Shown here piece after piece: positions 45,268-54,315 of a DNA stretch of 64,000 bases. This DNA comes from Massilia mucilaginosa (lineage in GTDB: Bacteria; Pseudomonadota; Gammaproteobacteria; Burkholderiales; Burkholderiaceae_D). Position numbers and translations under genes: made by a program. How positions within the stretch are numbered: position 1 is the stretch's first letter; each line of letters opens with the position of its first letter. A model generated the notes under the pieces. The model searched no databases, was not told the DNA's origin, and was given only the letters and a program-made list of their open reading frames with translations. The stretch covers positions 1-64,000 of the forward strand of contig NZ_WHJH01000020.1 in assembly GCF_011682145.1 (NCBI RefSeq), read 5' to 3'.

Positions 45268-46907
45268 TGGCGCGCCATGTCTTCGCGGTGCTGGCACTGG
45301 CCGCGTCCAGTGTCACGGCGGCGGCGCCACCGCTGCCGCAACTGGTGCACAAGGACGGGCGCCATGCGCTGATGGTCGATGGGGCGCCGTTCGTGATGCT
45401 CGGCGCCCAGGCGCACAATTCCAGTAACTATCCGGCGGCGCTGAAAAAGGTCTGGCCGGCGGTCAGGGACATGCACGCCAACACGCTCGAGATTCCGGTT
45501 GCGTGGGAGCAGATCGAGCCGGTCGAGGGCAAGTTCGATTTCAGCTATGTCGATACGCTGGTGGCCGAGGCGCGCAAGAACAAGGTGCGCCTGGTGCTGC
45601 TGTGGTTCGCTACCTGGAAGAACACCAACCCGCAATACAGCCCGGAATGGGTCAAGTTCAACAACCAGCGCTTCCCGCGCATGGTGGACAAGGACGGCAA
45701 GCTCAATTACTGCATGTCGCCGTTCGGGGAAGAGACGCTCAAGGCCGACAAAAAGGCGTTTGTGGCGCTGATGACCCACATCAAAAAGATCGACGAGGCG
45801 CATCGCACGGTCATCATGATGCAGGTGCAGAACGAGGTCGGTACCTATGGCCTGGTGCGCGACTACGGCGCGAAGGCGCAGGCGGCGTTCGCGCAGCCGG
45901 TGCCGCAGGCGGTGCTGGCGCGCCAGAAGGCGCCGGTGAAGCTGGCCGCCAGCGGCACCTGGCCGGAGGTCTATGGCGACTACGCGGAGCAGTATTTCCA
46001 TACCTGGGCGATTGCCAGCTACATCGGCGACATCGCCAGGGCCGGGCGCGCGGTCTACGACCTGCCGATGTACGTCAACAACGCCCTGCGCGATCCGCTC
46101 GAACCGCTGGCGCCGTGGAAGGGCAATTTCGCCAGCGGCGGGCCGACCTACGATGTGATCGACATCTACAAGGCGGCCGCACCGGCCATCGACTTTGCCG
46201 CGCCGGACATCTACATGCCGCAGTCGGCCAAGTTTACCGGCACGCTGGACCGCTTCCAGCGCCCCGACAATCCGCTGATGGTGCCGGAACTGGGCAACGC
46301 CGCCACCTATGCGCGCTACACCTACCAGGTGCTGGGACGCGGCGCGCTGGGGTTTGCGCCGTTCGGGATCGATTACGCCGACTACAGCAATTTTCCACTC
46401 GGGTCCAAGCTGACCGACAAGACGATGGTCGAGCCGTTCGGATCGATCTTTGCCGTGTTCCGGCCGATGGAGCGCCAGTGGGCCACATGGGCGTTCGAAG
46501 GCCGCACCTACGGCGTGGCCGAAAGCGACGAGCGCACCGAGCAAACCATCCCGATGAAAAACTGGAAGGCCACGGTGTCGTTCCGCCAGTGGCGCTTCGG
46601 CGAAAAGCACTGGAATCCGGAGATCAAGGATGAACCGGCGAATACCAAGAACCCCAGTGGCGGTGTCTCGATTGCCCAGATCGCGGAGAACGAATTCATC
46701 GTCATCGGCCAGCAGGTGCGCTTGCGCCTGGACGGCGCCGGCAGCAACGAGGGCAAGCCGACCATGCTGGCGCGGGTGGAGGAGGGCAGTTTCGATGCAT
46801 CCGGCCAGTGGATCATGGAGCGCAACTGGAACGGCGACCAGGTCGACTACGGCATCAACCTGCCGGCCAAGCCCATCGTCCTGAAAATCAGAATCGGCAC
46901 CTACTAA
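45267..46907 (+). CDS. Beta-galactosidase, glycoside hydrolase family 35
   Basis: 546 residues; the ATG shares a base with the receptor stop (TGATG). Signal peptide ends around VTAAAP. The GH35 (beta/alpha)8 barrel is marked by FVMLGAQAHNSS, NTLEIPVAWEQIEP, the acid/base in QVQNEVG (Glu190) and the nucleophile in VPELGNA (Glu341). The C-terminal part is the extra beta domain of the subgroup that contains Cellvibrio Bgl35A, which removes galactose from xyloglucan. Placed between the receptor and GH31 it would act after the fucosidase and before the xylosidase. Confidence 0.93.
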   Translation: MARHVFAVLALAASSVTAAAPPLPQLVHKDGRHALMVDGAPFVMLGAQAHNSSNYPAALKKVWPAVRDMHANTLEIPVAWEQIEPVEGKFDFSYVDTLVAEARKNKVRLVLLWFATWKNTNPQYSPEWVKFNNQRFPRMVDKDGKLNYCMSPFGEETLKADKKAFVALMTHIKKIDEAHRTVIMMQVQNEVGTYGLVRDYGAKAQAAFAQPVPQAVLARQKAPVKLAASGTWPEVYGDYAEQYFHTWAIASYIGDIARAGRAVYDLPMYVNNALRDPLEPLAPWKGNFASGGPTYDVIDIYKAAAPAIDFAAPDIYMPQSAKFTGTLDRFQRPDNPLMVPELGNAATYARYTYQVLGRGALGFAPFGIDYADYSNFPLGSKLTDKTMVEPFGSIFAVFRPMERQWATWAFEGRTYGVAESDERTEQTIPMKNWKATVSFRQWRFGEKHWNPEIKDEPANTKNPSGGVSIAQIAENEFIVIGQQVRLRLDGAGSNEGKPTMLARVEEGSFDASGQWIMERNWNGDQVDYGINLPAKPIVLKIRIGTY

Positions 46908-46927
46908 TCACTATTGGAGATCACAGA

Positions 46928-49804
46928 ATGCGTCTTAAATCACTGGTGGGAACGGCGTCCTGCCTGGCACTGATTGCATCAGGCCACGCCCTCGCGGGCA
47001 CGTTTGAAAAAACCGGCAGCGGCGTCGTCGTCAAACCCGACCAGGGTGCGGCGAAGGAAGTGCGCCTGGAGGTGATGGGCGAGAATATCATCCACGTCGT
47101 CAAGCTTGATGAGCCTGGCAAGGAACTGACGCCGTCGATGATGACGGTGGCCAAACCGTGCGCCTGCCAGTTCACGGTCAGCGATGCCGGCAAGGACGTG
47201 GTCACCCTCAACGCCGGAAAAATCTCGGCCAGGGTCTCCTTGAAGACCGGGCTGGTGAAGTTCTATAACGCCAAAGGTGAAGTCTTCCTGACCCAGTCGT
47301 CCGAAAGCCTCACGCCGATCAAGGTCGATGGCAAGCCGTTCCTGGCGATCAAGCAGGGCTTCAATCCGGGCCTGAAAGACGCTTACTACGGCCTGGGCCA
47401 GCACCAGAACGCCCAGATGAACATGAACGGCGAAGACGTCCTGCTGGCGCAGCACAATATGGACGTGGCGGTGCCGTTCGTGATCTCCGATAAGAACTAC
47501 GGCGTCCTGTGGGATAACAACGCGATCTCGCGCTTCGGCGATCCCAAGCCCTACGGTCCGATGAAGCGCGACCTGAAACTGGTCGACGCCAGCGGCAAGG
47601 CTGGCGGCCTGACCGCGCGCTACTACGTCGGCGGCAAACTGGCATTGACCCGCATTGAGACCGACATCGATTACAAATACCTCAAGGACGTGGCCGAAAA
47701 CTGGCCGAAGGAACTCGGTCCGCTCAAGGACCTCAAAGACGTAAAGGTAGTCTGGGAAGGGACCATGAGTTCGGCCAAGGCCGGCGTGCACAAGATGCAG
47801 CTGTATTCGTCCGACTACGCCACCTTGACGCTGGACGGCAAGCAGGTGCTGGACGTGTGGCGCCAGGGCTGGAACCCTTGGTACCACAACTTCGAGGTCA
47901 AATTCGCCGCCAACAAGCCGGTGAAGCTGCACCTGGAATGGAAGCCCACCGGCGGCATGATCGGCATCACCCACAACGACCCGCTGCCGCATGCCGAGCG
48001 CCATTCGTTGACGTTTTCGTCCGAGATCGCGCAGGCGGTGAACTACTACGTCATCAACGCCGAGAACATGGACAGCGTGATCGCCGGCTACCGCCACCTG
48101 ACTGGACAGGCGCCGATGATGCCCAAGTGGGCCTACGGCTTCTGGCAATCGCGCCAGCGCTACGAAACGCAGGACCAGATCCTGGGTGCGGTGCGCGAAT
48201 ACCGCAAGCGCGGCTGGCCGTTAGACAACATCGTGCAGGACTGGTTCTACTGGCCCGAAAACGGCTGGGGCTCGCACGACTTCGACAAGAGCCGCTTTCC
48301 CGATCCGAAAGGCATGGTCGACGAAATCCACAAGAACAATGTGCGTGTGATGCTGTCCATCTGGGGCAAGTTCTACGCCGACACCGACAACTACAAGGAA
48401 TTCGCCGCCAAGGGCCACATGTGGACCAGGAACGTGGAGAACGGCGACCTTGACTGGGTCGGGCCGGGCTACAAGAACGCCCACTACGACCCGTACACGC
48501 AGGAAGCGCGCGATATCTATTATCGCCAGGTGAAAACCAAGCTCGGTGGCCTGGGTTTCGATTCGTGGTGGATGGATAACAGCGAGCCGGATGTGCTGTC
48601 GAACACCCGTCCCGAGGACTTCAAGAAGCTGATCGGGCCGACCGTGCATGGCGCCGGCGAGATCACCTACAACACCTACAGCCTGCCGCACACGCAGGCG
48701 CTGATCGAGGGCCTCAATCGCGACCAGCCCGATACGCGCCAGCTGATCCTGTCGCGCTCGGGCTTCGCCGGCATCCAGCGCAATGCGGTGGCGGTGTGGA
48801 GCGGCGATACGGTGGGGCGCTGGAACAACCTGTACGACCAGATTTCGGCCGGCGTGAATTTTTCGATGTCGGGCATTCCGAACTGGACCCACGATATCGG
48901 CGGCTACGCGCAGGAAGTGCGCTTCCAGAGCGGCGATGTCGGTTCGGCCCAGGAAAACCGCAGCACCGGCGCCGCCGTCGTCAATCCGGAAGACATGAAG
49001 GAATGGCAGGAGTTGAACCTGCGCTGGTTCCAGTTCGGCGCCTTTACGCCGCTGTTCCGCTCTCACGGCGAAGTGGTCAAGCGCGAGATCTACAACATCG
49101 CGCCCGAAGGCTCGGAGATGCAGGACTCGATGGTCTGGTACCTGAAGCTGCGCTATCGCCTGATGCCTTACATTTACGCGACCGCCTCGGATATCTACTA
49201 TCACTCGGGCACCGTGATGCGCGCTCTGGTGATGGATTTTCCGAAGGATGAACAGGTCAAGGACATCAAGGACCAGTACCTGTTCGGGCGCGACCTGATG
49301 GTGGCGCCGGTGCATGTGTACGGCGCGCGCGAGCGCAGCGTGTACATGCCGAAAGGAGCAAGCTGGTACGACTTCTACACCGGCGCGCTGCACCAGGGCG
49401 GCAAGTCGGTGACGATGGCCGCGCCGGCGGCGCGCATGCCGCTGCTGGTCAAGGCCGGCGCGATTCTGCCGATAGGTCCCGTGACGCAGTATGTGGATGA
49501 AAAGCCGGACGCGCCGGTCACGCTCAACATCTACACCGGCGCCGACGGCAAATTCAGCCTGTACGAGGACGACGGCGTCACCAACGCCTACACCCGTGGC
49601 GAATTCTCACGCATCCCGCTCAGTTACGACGACAGCACCAGGACCGTGACCATCGGCGCGCGCACCGGCCAGTACAAGGGCATGGTCGCCAAGCGCCAGT
49701 TCAAGGTGCGCTTCATCAAGGCGGGCGTATCGAGTTCGGATGATTTCGACAAGGCCGACAAGGAAGTCAGCTACGACGGCAAGGCGGTCACGATCACGAT
49801 GTAA
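46928..49804 (+). CDS. Alpha-xylosidase, glycoside hydrolase family 31
   Basis: 958 residues; GGAGATCACAGA precedes the ATG. Signal peptide ends HALA-GTF. The GH31 nucleophile is Asp550 in WWMDNSEPD, the acid/base Asp627 in VWSGDT, and QSRQRYETQDQ with DNIVQDWFYWPENGWG is specific for the xylosidase subgroup. A PA14-like insert sits near residues 275-345 (VVWEGTMSSAKAG), as in Cellvibrio Xyl31A, which binds longer xyloglucan oligosaccharides. It removes alpha-1,6-xylose from the non-reducing end. Last gene of the operon, followed by a hairpin. Confidence 0.94.
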   Translation: MRLKSLVGTASCLALIASGHALAGTFEKTGSGVVVKPDQGAAKEVRLEVMGENIIHVVKLDEPGKELTPSMMTVAKPCACQFTVSDAGKDVVTLNAGKISARVSLKTGLVKFYNAKGEVFLTQSSESLTPIKVDGKPFLAIKQGFNPGLKDAYYGLGQHQNAQMNMNGEDVLLAQHNMDVAVPFVISDKNYGVLWDNNAISRFGDPKPYGPMKRDLKLVDASGKAGGLTARYYVGGKLALTRIETDIDYKYLKDVAENWPKELGPLKDLKDVKVVWEGTMSSAKAGVHKMQLYSSDYATLTLDGKQVLDVWRQGWNPWYHNFEVKFAANKPVKLHLEWKPTGGMIGITHNDPLPHAERHSLTFSSEIAQAVNYYVINAENMDSVIAGYRHLTGQAPMMPKWAYGFWQSRQRYETQDQILGAVREYRKRGWPLDNIVQDWFYWPENGWGSHDFDKSRFPDPKGMVDEIHKNNVRVMLSIWGKFYADTDNYKEFAAKGHMWTRNVENGDLDWVGPGYKNAHYDPYTQEARDIYYRQVKTKLGGLGFDSWWMDNSEPDVLSNTRPEDFKKLIGPTVHGAGEITYNTYSLPHTQALIEGLNRDQPDTRQLILSRSGFAGIQRNAVAVWSGDTVGRWNNLYDQISAGVNFSMSGIPNWTHDIGGYAQEVRFQSGDVGSAQENRSTGAAVVNPEDMKEWQELNLRWFQFGAFTPLFRSHGEVVKREIYNIAPEGSEMQDSMVWYLKLRYRLMPYIYATASDIYYHSGTVMRALVMDFPKDEQVKDIKDQYLFGRDLMVAPVHVYGARERSVYMPKGASWYDFYTGALHQGGKSVTMAAPAARMPLLVKAGAILPIGPVTQYVDEKPDAPVTLNIYTGADGKFSLYEDDGVTNAYTRGEFSRIPLSYDDSTRTVTIGARTGQYKGMVAKRQFKVRFIKAGVSSSDDFDKADKEVSYDGKAVTITM

Positions 49805-49822
49805 GCCATCCACGCAGTAACG

Positions 49823-49846
49823 GCCCGCCGGCGACATCCGGCGGGC
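49823..49846 (+). terminator. Rho-independent terminator after GH31
   Basis: GCCCGCCGG and CCGGCGGGC form a perfect nine-base stem with loop CGACAT, followed by TTCTTAT. It starts 18 bases after the GH31 stop. Confidence 0.8.
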
Positions 49847-50012
49847 TTCTTATCGTCCATACGCCGATCCGCAACCCCGCGCCATACGCACGACGGCCTA
49901 GTCCGCCTACGCCTTTTTCCCTTCCCGTTCGCCCTTCTTGCCCATAGGCATTGCCCAGTCCTGTCCCTACACTTATTCAGTCGGCATAGGTATCCCCGAG
50001 GTCGACGCAAAC

Positions 50013-50135
50013 CGGGGACCGCGACCAACCTACTACGCGGCGCAATTTTCGTCCGGGGATGCTCACCGTACCTTCGTACGGCTGCGCTTCTCGGACGAAA
50101 CTTGCGCCGCTCGCTACGGCTGGTCGAGGTCCCCG
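50013..50135. repeat. Nested inverted repeat upstream of nosZ
   Basis: Arms 50013-50055 and 50092-50135 are imperfect reverse complements over about 44 bases. The best parts are GCGCAAnTTTCGTCCG (15 of 16) and CGGGGACCnCGACCA (14 of 15). The loop itself folds (CCGTAC-CTTC-GTACGG, 50066-50081). It ends 31 bases before nosZ. The surrounding 362-base gap (49805-50166) has no gene and no visible FNR/NNR box. Confidence 0.8.
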
Positions 50136-50166
50136 GGCGATTGAACCCGAACCGGAGAGTGAAAAC

Positions 50167-52098
50167 ATGAAGAAGAACAGTCCAGAAACGTCCAGCCCCG
50201 CCACCACCGGCAGCCGCCGCGATTTCCTCGGCAAGAGCGCCCTGGCGGGCCTGGTGACCGCAGGCGCCACCATCGGACTGACGGGATGCAAGGAAGAGGC
50301 CGCGCCAGGCAAAGCCGCCGGACCGGCGACGCCGGCCAAACCCGCCGACAGCGGCGAACACATCAAACCCGGCCAGCTCGACACCTATTACGCCTTCATC
50401 AGCGCCGGCCACGGCGGCGAAGTGCGCGTGCTGGGCCTGCCGTCGGGCCGCACCCTGAAACGCATTCCCGTCTTCAATACCGATTGCATGGTCGGCTGGG
50501 GCATCACCAACGAATCGAAGGCCATCATCGGCACCAAGCCCGACGGCAGCCTGCAATACACCACCGGCGACACCCACCACGTGCACGGCAGCTACAAGGA
50601 CGGCACCTACGACAGCCGCTGGCTGTTCGTCAACGACAAGATCAACGCGCGCCTGGCCCGCATCCGCATGGATACGATGGAGTGCGACAAGATCACCAGC
50701 CTGCCGAACGTGATGGGCTTCCACGGTATTTTCCCGGACAAGCGCGACCCGGTCGACGCGTCCATCAACTACACCACGCGCGTGTTCTGCGGCACCGAAT
50801 TCCACATGCCGCTGCCGAACGACGGGCGCGACCTGGACGATCCGACCAAGTGGGGCTGCCTGTTCACCTGCGTCGACGCGGCCAGCATGGAAGTGCGCTG
50901 GCAGTGCCGCATCGACGGCAACATGGAGCTGGTCGCATCGTCCTACGACGGCAAGCTGGCCGCCGCCACCCAGTACAACACCGAAGGCGGCGCCGACCTG
51001 GCCGGCATGATGTCGGCCGAACGCGACGCCTGCATCTTCTTCAACGTGGCGCGCATCGAGCAAGCCATCAAGGATGGCAAGGCGAGCACCATCGGCGCAT
51101 CCAAGGTGCCGGTGGTGGACGGCCGCAAGGCCGCCAGCGACAACCCCGCCACCGCGCTGACCTGCTACGTGCCGGTCGGCAAGAACCCGCACGGCGTCAA
51201 CGCCAGCCCGGACGGCAAGTATTTCGTGTGCGCCGGCAAATTGTCGCCGACCGCCACCGTGATCGAACTGAGCAAAGTACTCGGCTGGTTCGGCGGCGAA
51301 GTCAAGCTGCCGCGCGATTGCGTGGTGGCCGAGCCCGAACTGGGCCTGGGACCCTTGCACACCGCCTTCGACGGCAAGGGCAATGCCTTTACCTCGCTGT
51401 TTCTCGATAGCGCCGTGGTCAAGTGGAACGTGGACGCGTCGATTGCCCAGTTCAAGGGCGACAAGACGGCCAAGGTGGTGCTCGACCGTATCGACGTGCA
51501 TTACCAGCCGGGCCACGGCTACGCCTCCATGGGCGAAACCAAGGAAGCGGACGGCAAGTATTTCAACTCGGGGAACAAGTTCTCGAAAGACCGCTTCCTG
51601 CCGGTCGGGCCGCTGCACTGCGAAACCGAGCAGCTGATCGACATCAGCGGCGCCAAGATGAGCCTGATGGCCGACCATACCGCGTACCCGGAACCGCACG
51701 ACGGCATCATCGTGCGCCGCGATGTGGTCAAGACGCGCCAGATCCACACCATGACCGACTTCCCGAATGCAGTCACGCCGGAAACGGCTGGCATCGAGCG
51801 CAAGGGCAACAAGGTGCAGGTACGGATGATGTCGCAGGCGCCATCGTTCAGCTTGCCGATCATTAAAGTCAAGGTGGGCGACGAGGTCACGCTCACGCTG
51901 ACCAACTACGACAAGGTGGAAGACTTGACCCACGGTTGCGCGATTCCTACGCATAACATCAACTTTATCGTCAATCCGCAGGAAACCAAGTCGGTGACCT
52001 TCAAGACCGACAAAGCCGGTGCGTACTGGATCTATTGCACCCACTTCTGCCACGCGCTGCACCTGGAAATGCGCAGCCGCCTGCTGGTCGAAGCGTAA
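50167..52098 (+). CDS. nosZ: Nitrous-oxide reductase
   Basis: 643 residues from ATG 50167, with GGAGAGTG upstream. A twin-arginine signal is clear (SRRDFLGKSALAGLV, Arg17-Arg18), so it is exported folded. The seven-bladed N-terminal domain has CuZ ligands in DTHHVHG, MGFHGIF, NPHGVNAS and GPLHTAFD. The C-terminal cupredoxin has CuA ligands Cys624, Cys628, His632 and Met635 in CTHFCHALHLEM. It reduces N2O to N2 in the periplasm. The Tat signal and nosR indicate clade I. The residue that is usually Trp between the two cysteines is His here. It is first in the nos operon. Confidence 0.97.
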   Translation: MKKNSPETSSPATTGSRRDFLGKSALAGLVTAGATIGLTGCKEEAAPGKAAGPATPAKPADSGEHIKPGQLDTYYAFISAGHGGEVRVLGLPSGRTLKRIPVFNTDCMVGWGITNESKAIIGTKPDGSLQYTTGDTHHVHGSYKDGTYDSRWLFVNDKINARLARIRMDTMECDKITSLPNVMGFHGIFPDKRDPVDASINYTTRVFCGTEFHMPLPNDGRDLDDPTKWGCLFTCVDAASMEVRWQCRIDGNMELVASSYDGKLAAATQYNTEGGADLAGMMSAERDACIFFNVARIEQAIKDGKASTIGASKVPVVDGRKAASDNPATALTCYVPVGKNPHGVNASPDGKYFVCAGKLSPTATVIELSKVLGWFGGEVKLPRDCVVAEPELGLGPLHTAFDGKGNAFTSLFLDSAVVKWNVDASIAQFKGDKTAKVVLDRIDVHYQPGHGYASMGETKEADGKYFNSGNKFSKDRFLPVGPLHCETEQLIDISGAKMSLMADHTAYPEPHDGIIVRRDVVKTRQIHTMTDFPNAVTPETAGIERKGNKVQVRMMSQAPSFSLPIIKVKVGDEVTLTLTNYDKVEDLTHGCAIPTHNINFIVNPQETKSVTFKTDKAGAYWIYCTHFCHALHLEMRSRLLVEA

Positions 52099-52110
52099 GA
52101 AAGGCGACCG

Positions 52111-54315
52111 ATGCGCGCCCTGGCCATTCTCCCGCGCCTGTTTGCCGCGGTGTTGCTGACGTTGCTGACCTTGCTGGCGGCAGGGGCTGCGCGCGCCTCG
52201 GTTTACTCGGCCGAATTGTCCGAGCAACTGCTGCATGGTCCCGACCTGTGCGCCGAGGCGCCTTGCCGCGACGTCATGCCGCAGGCGCAGAAGTTTTCTG
52301 TGCGCAAGGGCCAGCCGAGCTATGTCGAGGCCATCGCGGTCGCGCCGGACAAGAGCGAGCGCGTGGTCGGCTATGTGTTCCTGTCGACCGACGTGGTCGA
52401 CATTCCCGCGTATTCCGGCAAGCCGATCATTACCCTGATCGGCATGGATACGCGCGGCATCATCACCGGGGTGCGCGTGCTCAAGCACTCCGAACCCATT
52501 CTGCTGGCGGGGATCGACGAATCCACGCTGCTCAAATTTATCCATCAGTACATTGGCAAGTCCGGCGACGCCAAGCTCGAAATCGGCCATGGCGACGAAG
52601 CGGGCGGCACGGTGGGGCTGGATGCGATCAGCGGCGCCACCGTCACCGTCATCGCCGAAAACCAGGTCATCTCGCGCAGCGCCTACGAGATCGGGCGCCA
52701 GGTCGGCATTTTCAAGGGCGAAGTGCGGCCGCCGCCGCGCTACACCCCGTTAGATGAGCGCCTGAGCTGGCAGCAATTGCTGGACGAAGGCAGCGTGATG
52801 CGCTTCCCCTTGCAGCGCAAGGACGTGGGACTGACGGGCGACGCCACCTACATCGACATGTATTTCGGCCACCTGAACGTGCCCACGGTCGGCATCAGCC
52901 TGCTGGGCGAGCCGGTGTACCGGCGCCTGATGGCCGACCTCAAGCCGGACGAGCAAGCCATTTTCATCATCGCCAACGGTGAAGCCTCGTTCAAGGGATC
53001 GGGATTCGTGCGCGGCGGCATCTACGACCGCATCCAGGTGCGCCAGGACCCGCAAAGTTTCACCTTCCGCGATACCGATTACCTGAACCTGTACGGCGTG
53101 CACGCGCCCGGTGCACCGGCGTTCACCGAGTCGGCCGTGTTCATCGTGCGCTCGGCCAACTTCAATCCGGCCTGGCCGTGGCAGCTGACTTTTCTTGCCA
53201 ACAAGGCGGATCCGCAGAGCGGCGCCAAGACCTTCGTCCACTTCAACGCCCCATACTGGCTGCCTGCGCGCTACCTGGAAGGCGGGCGTCCGCACATCGT
53301 CCAGCCCGAGGCGAGCTGGCGTGCCATCTGGAAAAGCAAGATGGTCCAGATCGGACTGTTCCTGCTGGTGCTGGCCTTTACCGCAGTCATGTATTCGCAG
53401 CGCGACAGGCTGGTGCGCGCCTCCAGACGCAAGCACAAGCCCTGGATTTCGCGGCCGCGCCATGTGCTGTGGCTGGTCAGCGTGGTGTTCCTCGGCTTCT
53501 ACCTCAAGGCCCAGCCCAGCATCACCCAGGTGTTGACATGGTTCCATTCCTTGCTGCATCAGTGGAAATGGGAACTGTTCCTGTCCGACCCCTTCATTTT
53601 CCTGTTCTGGTGGTTCATTATCGCCAGCGTGCTGGTGTGGGGCAGGGGGGTGTTCTGTGGATGGCTGTGCCCGTTCGGCTCCTTGCAGCAACTGGCGCTG
53701 AGCCTTGGCAAGGCGGTCGGACTGGCGCGCTTCCAGAAGCTGTTGCCGAAACCGCTGCACGACAAGCTCAAGTGGATCAAGTACGCGATCTTCGCGATTC
53801 TGCTGGGAGTGTCGTTCTATTCCATGGAAATGGCCGAGCAACTGGCCGAGGTGGAACCGTTCAAGACCACCTTCATCGTTGGCGTGTGGAACCGCACCTG
53901 GCCGTTCTGGGTGTTCATCGGGGCGATCCTGGGCTGGTCGTTCCTGAGCGAGCGGCCGTATTGCAAGTACCTGTGCCCGCTTGGCGCCGGGCTGGCCATT
54001 CCCGGCAAGTTCCGCCTGTTCGGACTCAAGCGCAAGGCTGAATGCCAGACCTGCCACGCCTGCGCCGCCGGCTGCGGCTCGCATGCGATCGACAGCGCCG
54101 GCCGCATCGACCAGATGGAATGCATGCTCTGTCTCGACTGCATGATCCTGTACTACGACGACCACGCCTGCCCGCCGCTGGTCAAGGAACGCAAGCTGCG
54201 CGAAAAGAATGGCGATGCGCTCACGCCGATCAATGCGGCCGGCTACTTCATCTCGCTCGATTCGGTGCGCGGTGCGCTCAAGGCCAGGGCGGCGTCGCAC
54301 GAGGACAAGCCGTGA
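52111..54315 (+). CDS. nosR: NosR, membrane regulator and electron donor for N2O reduction
   Basis: 734 residues. After a signal peptide comes a periplasmic flavin domain with the FMN-threonine motif SGATVT (about residues 174-179), then six membrane helices, with CxxxCP motifs CGWLCP (about 516) and CKYLCP (about 618), and a C-terminal 4Fe-4S ferredoxin part (CQTCHACAAGC near 645, CMLCLDC). It feeds electrons to NosZ and is needed for its expression and CuZ activity. It begins 12 bases after nosZ; usually nosR precedes nosZ, so the order is reversed here. Confidence 0.96.
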   Translation: MRALAILPRLFAAVLLTLLTLLAAGAARASVYSAELSEQLLHGPDLCAEAPCRDVMPQAQKFSVRKGQPSYVEAIAVAPDKSERVVGYVFLSTDVVDIPAYSGKPIITLIGMDTRGIITGVRVLKHSEPILLAGIDESTLLKFIHQYIGKSGDAKLEIGHGDEAGGTVGLDAISGATVTVIAENQVISRSAYEIGRQVGIFKGEVRPPPRYTPLDERLSWQQLLDEGSVMRFPLQRKDVGLTGDATYIDMYFGHLNVPTVGISLLGEPVYRRLMADLKPDEQAIFIIANGEASFKGSGFVRGGIYDRIQVRQDPQSFTFRDTDYLNLYGVHAPGAPAFTESAVFIVRSANFNPAWPWQLTFLANKADPQSGAKTFVHFNAPYWLPARYLEGGRPHIVQPEASWRAIWKSKMVQIGLFLLVLAFTAVMYSQRDRLVRASRRKHKPWISRPRHVLWLVSVVFLGFYLKAQPSITQVLTWFHSLLHQWKWELFLSDPFIFLFWWFIIASVLVWGRGVFCGWLCPFGSLQQLALSLGKAVGLARFQKLLPKPLHDKLKWIKYAIFAILLGVSFYSMEMAEQLAEVEPFKTTFIVGVWNRTWPFWVFIGAILGWSFLSERPYCKYLCPLGAGLAIPGKFRLFGLKRKAECQTCHACAAGCGSHAIDSAGRIDQMECMLCLDCMILYYDDHACPPLVKERKLREKNGDALTPINAAGYFISLDSVRGALKARAASHEDKP

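Noticed and set aside
42049-45297. 1082-residue open frame on the minus strand
   Set aside because: Antisense to the xyloglucan TonB receptor. Composition typical of GC-rich shadow frames.
49805-50166. Search for an FNR/NNR/Dnr box upstream of nosZ
   Set aside because: No TTGAT-N4-ATCAA or close variant seen, so no regulator site is claimed.
49771-52590. 939-residue open frame on the minus strand
   Set aside because: Antisense to nosZ and the nosR start. Low-complexity His/Arg/Val-rich sequence without motifs.
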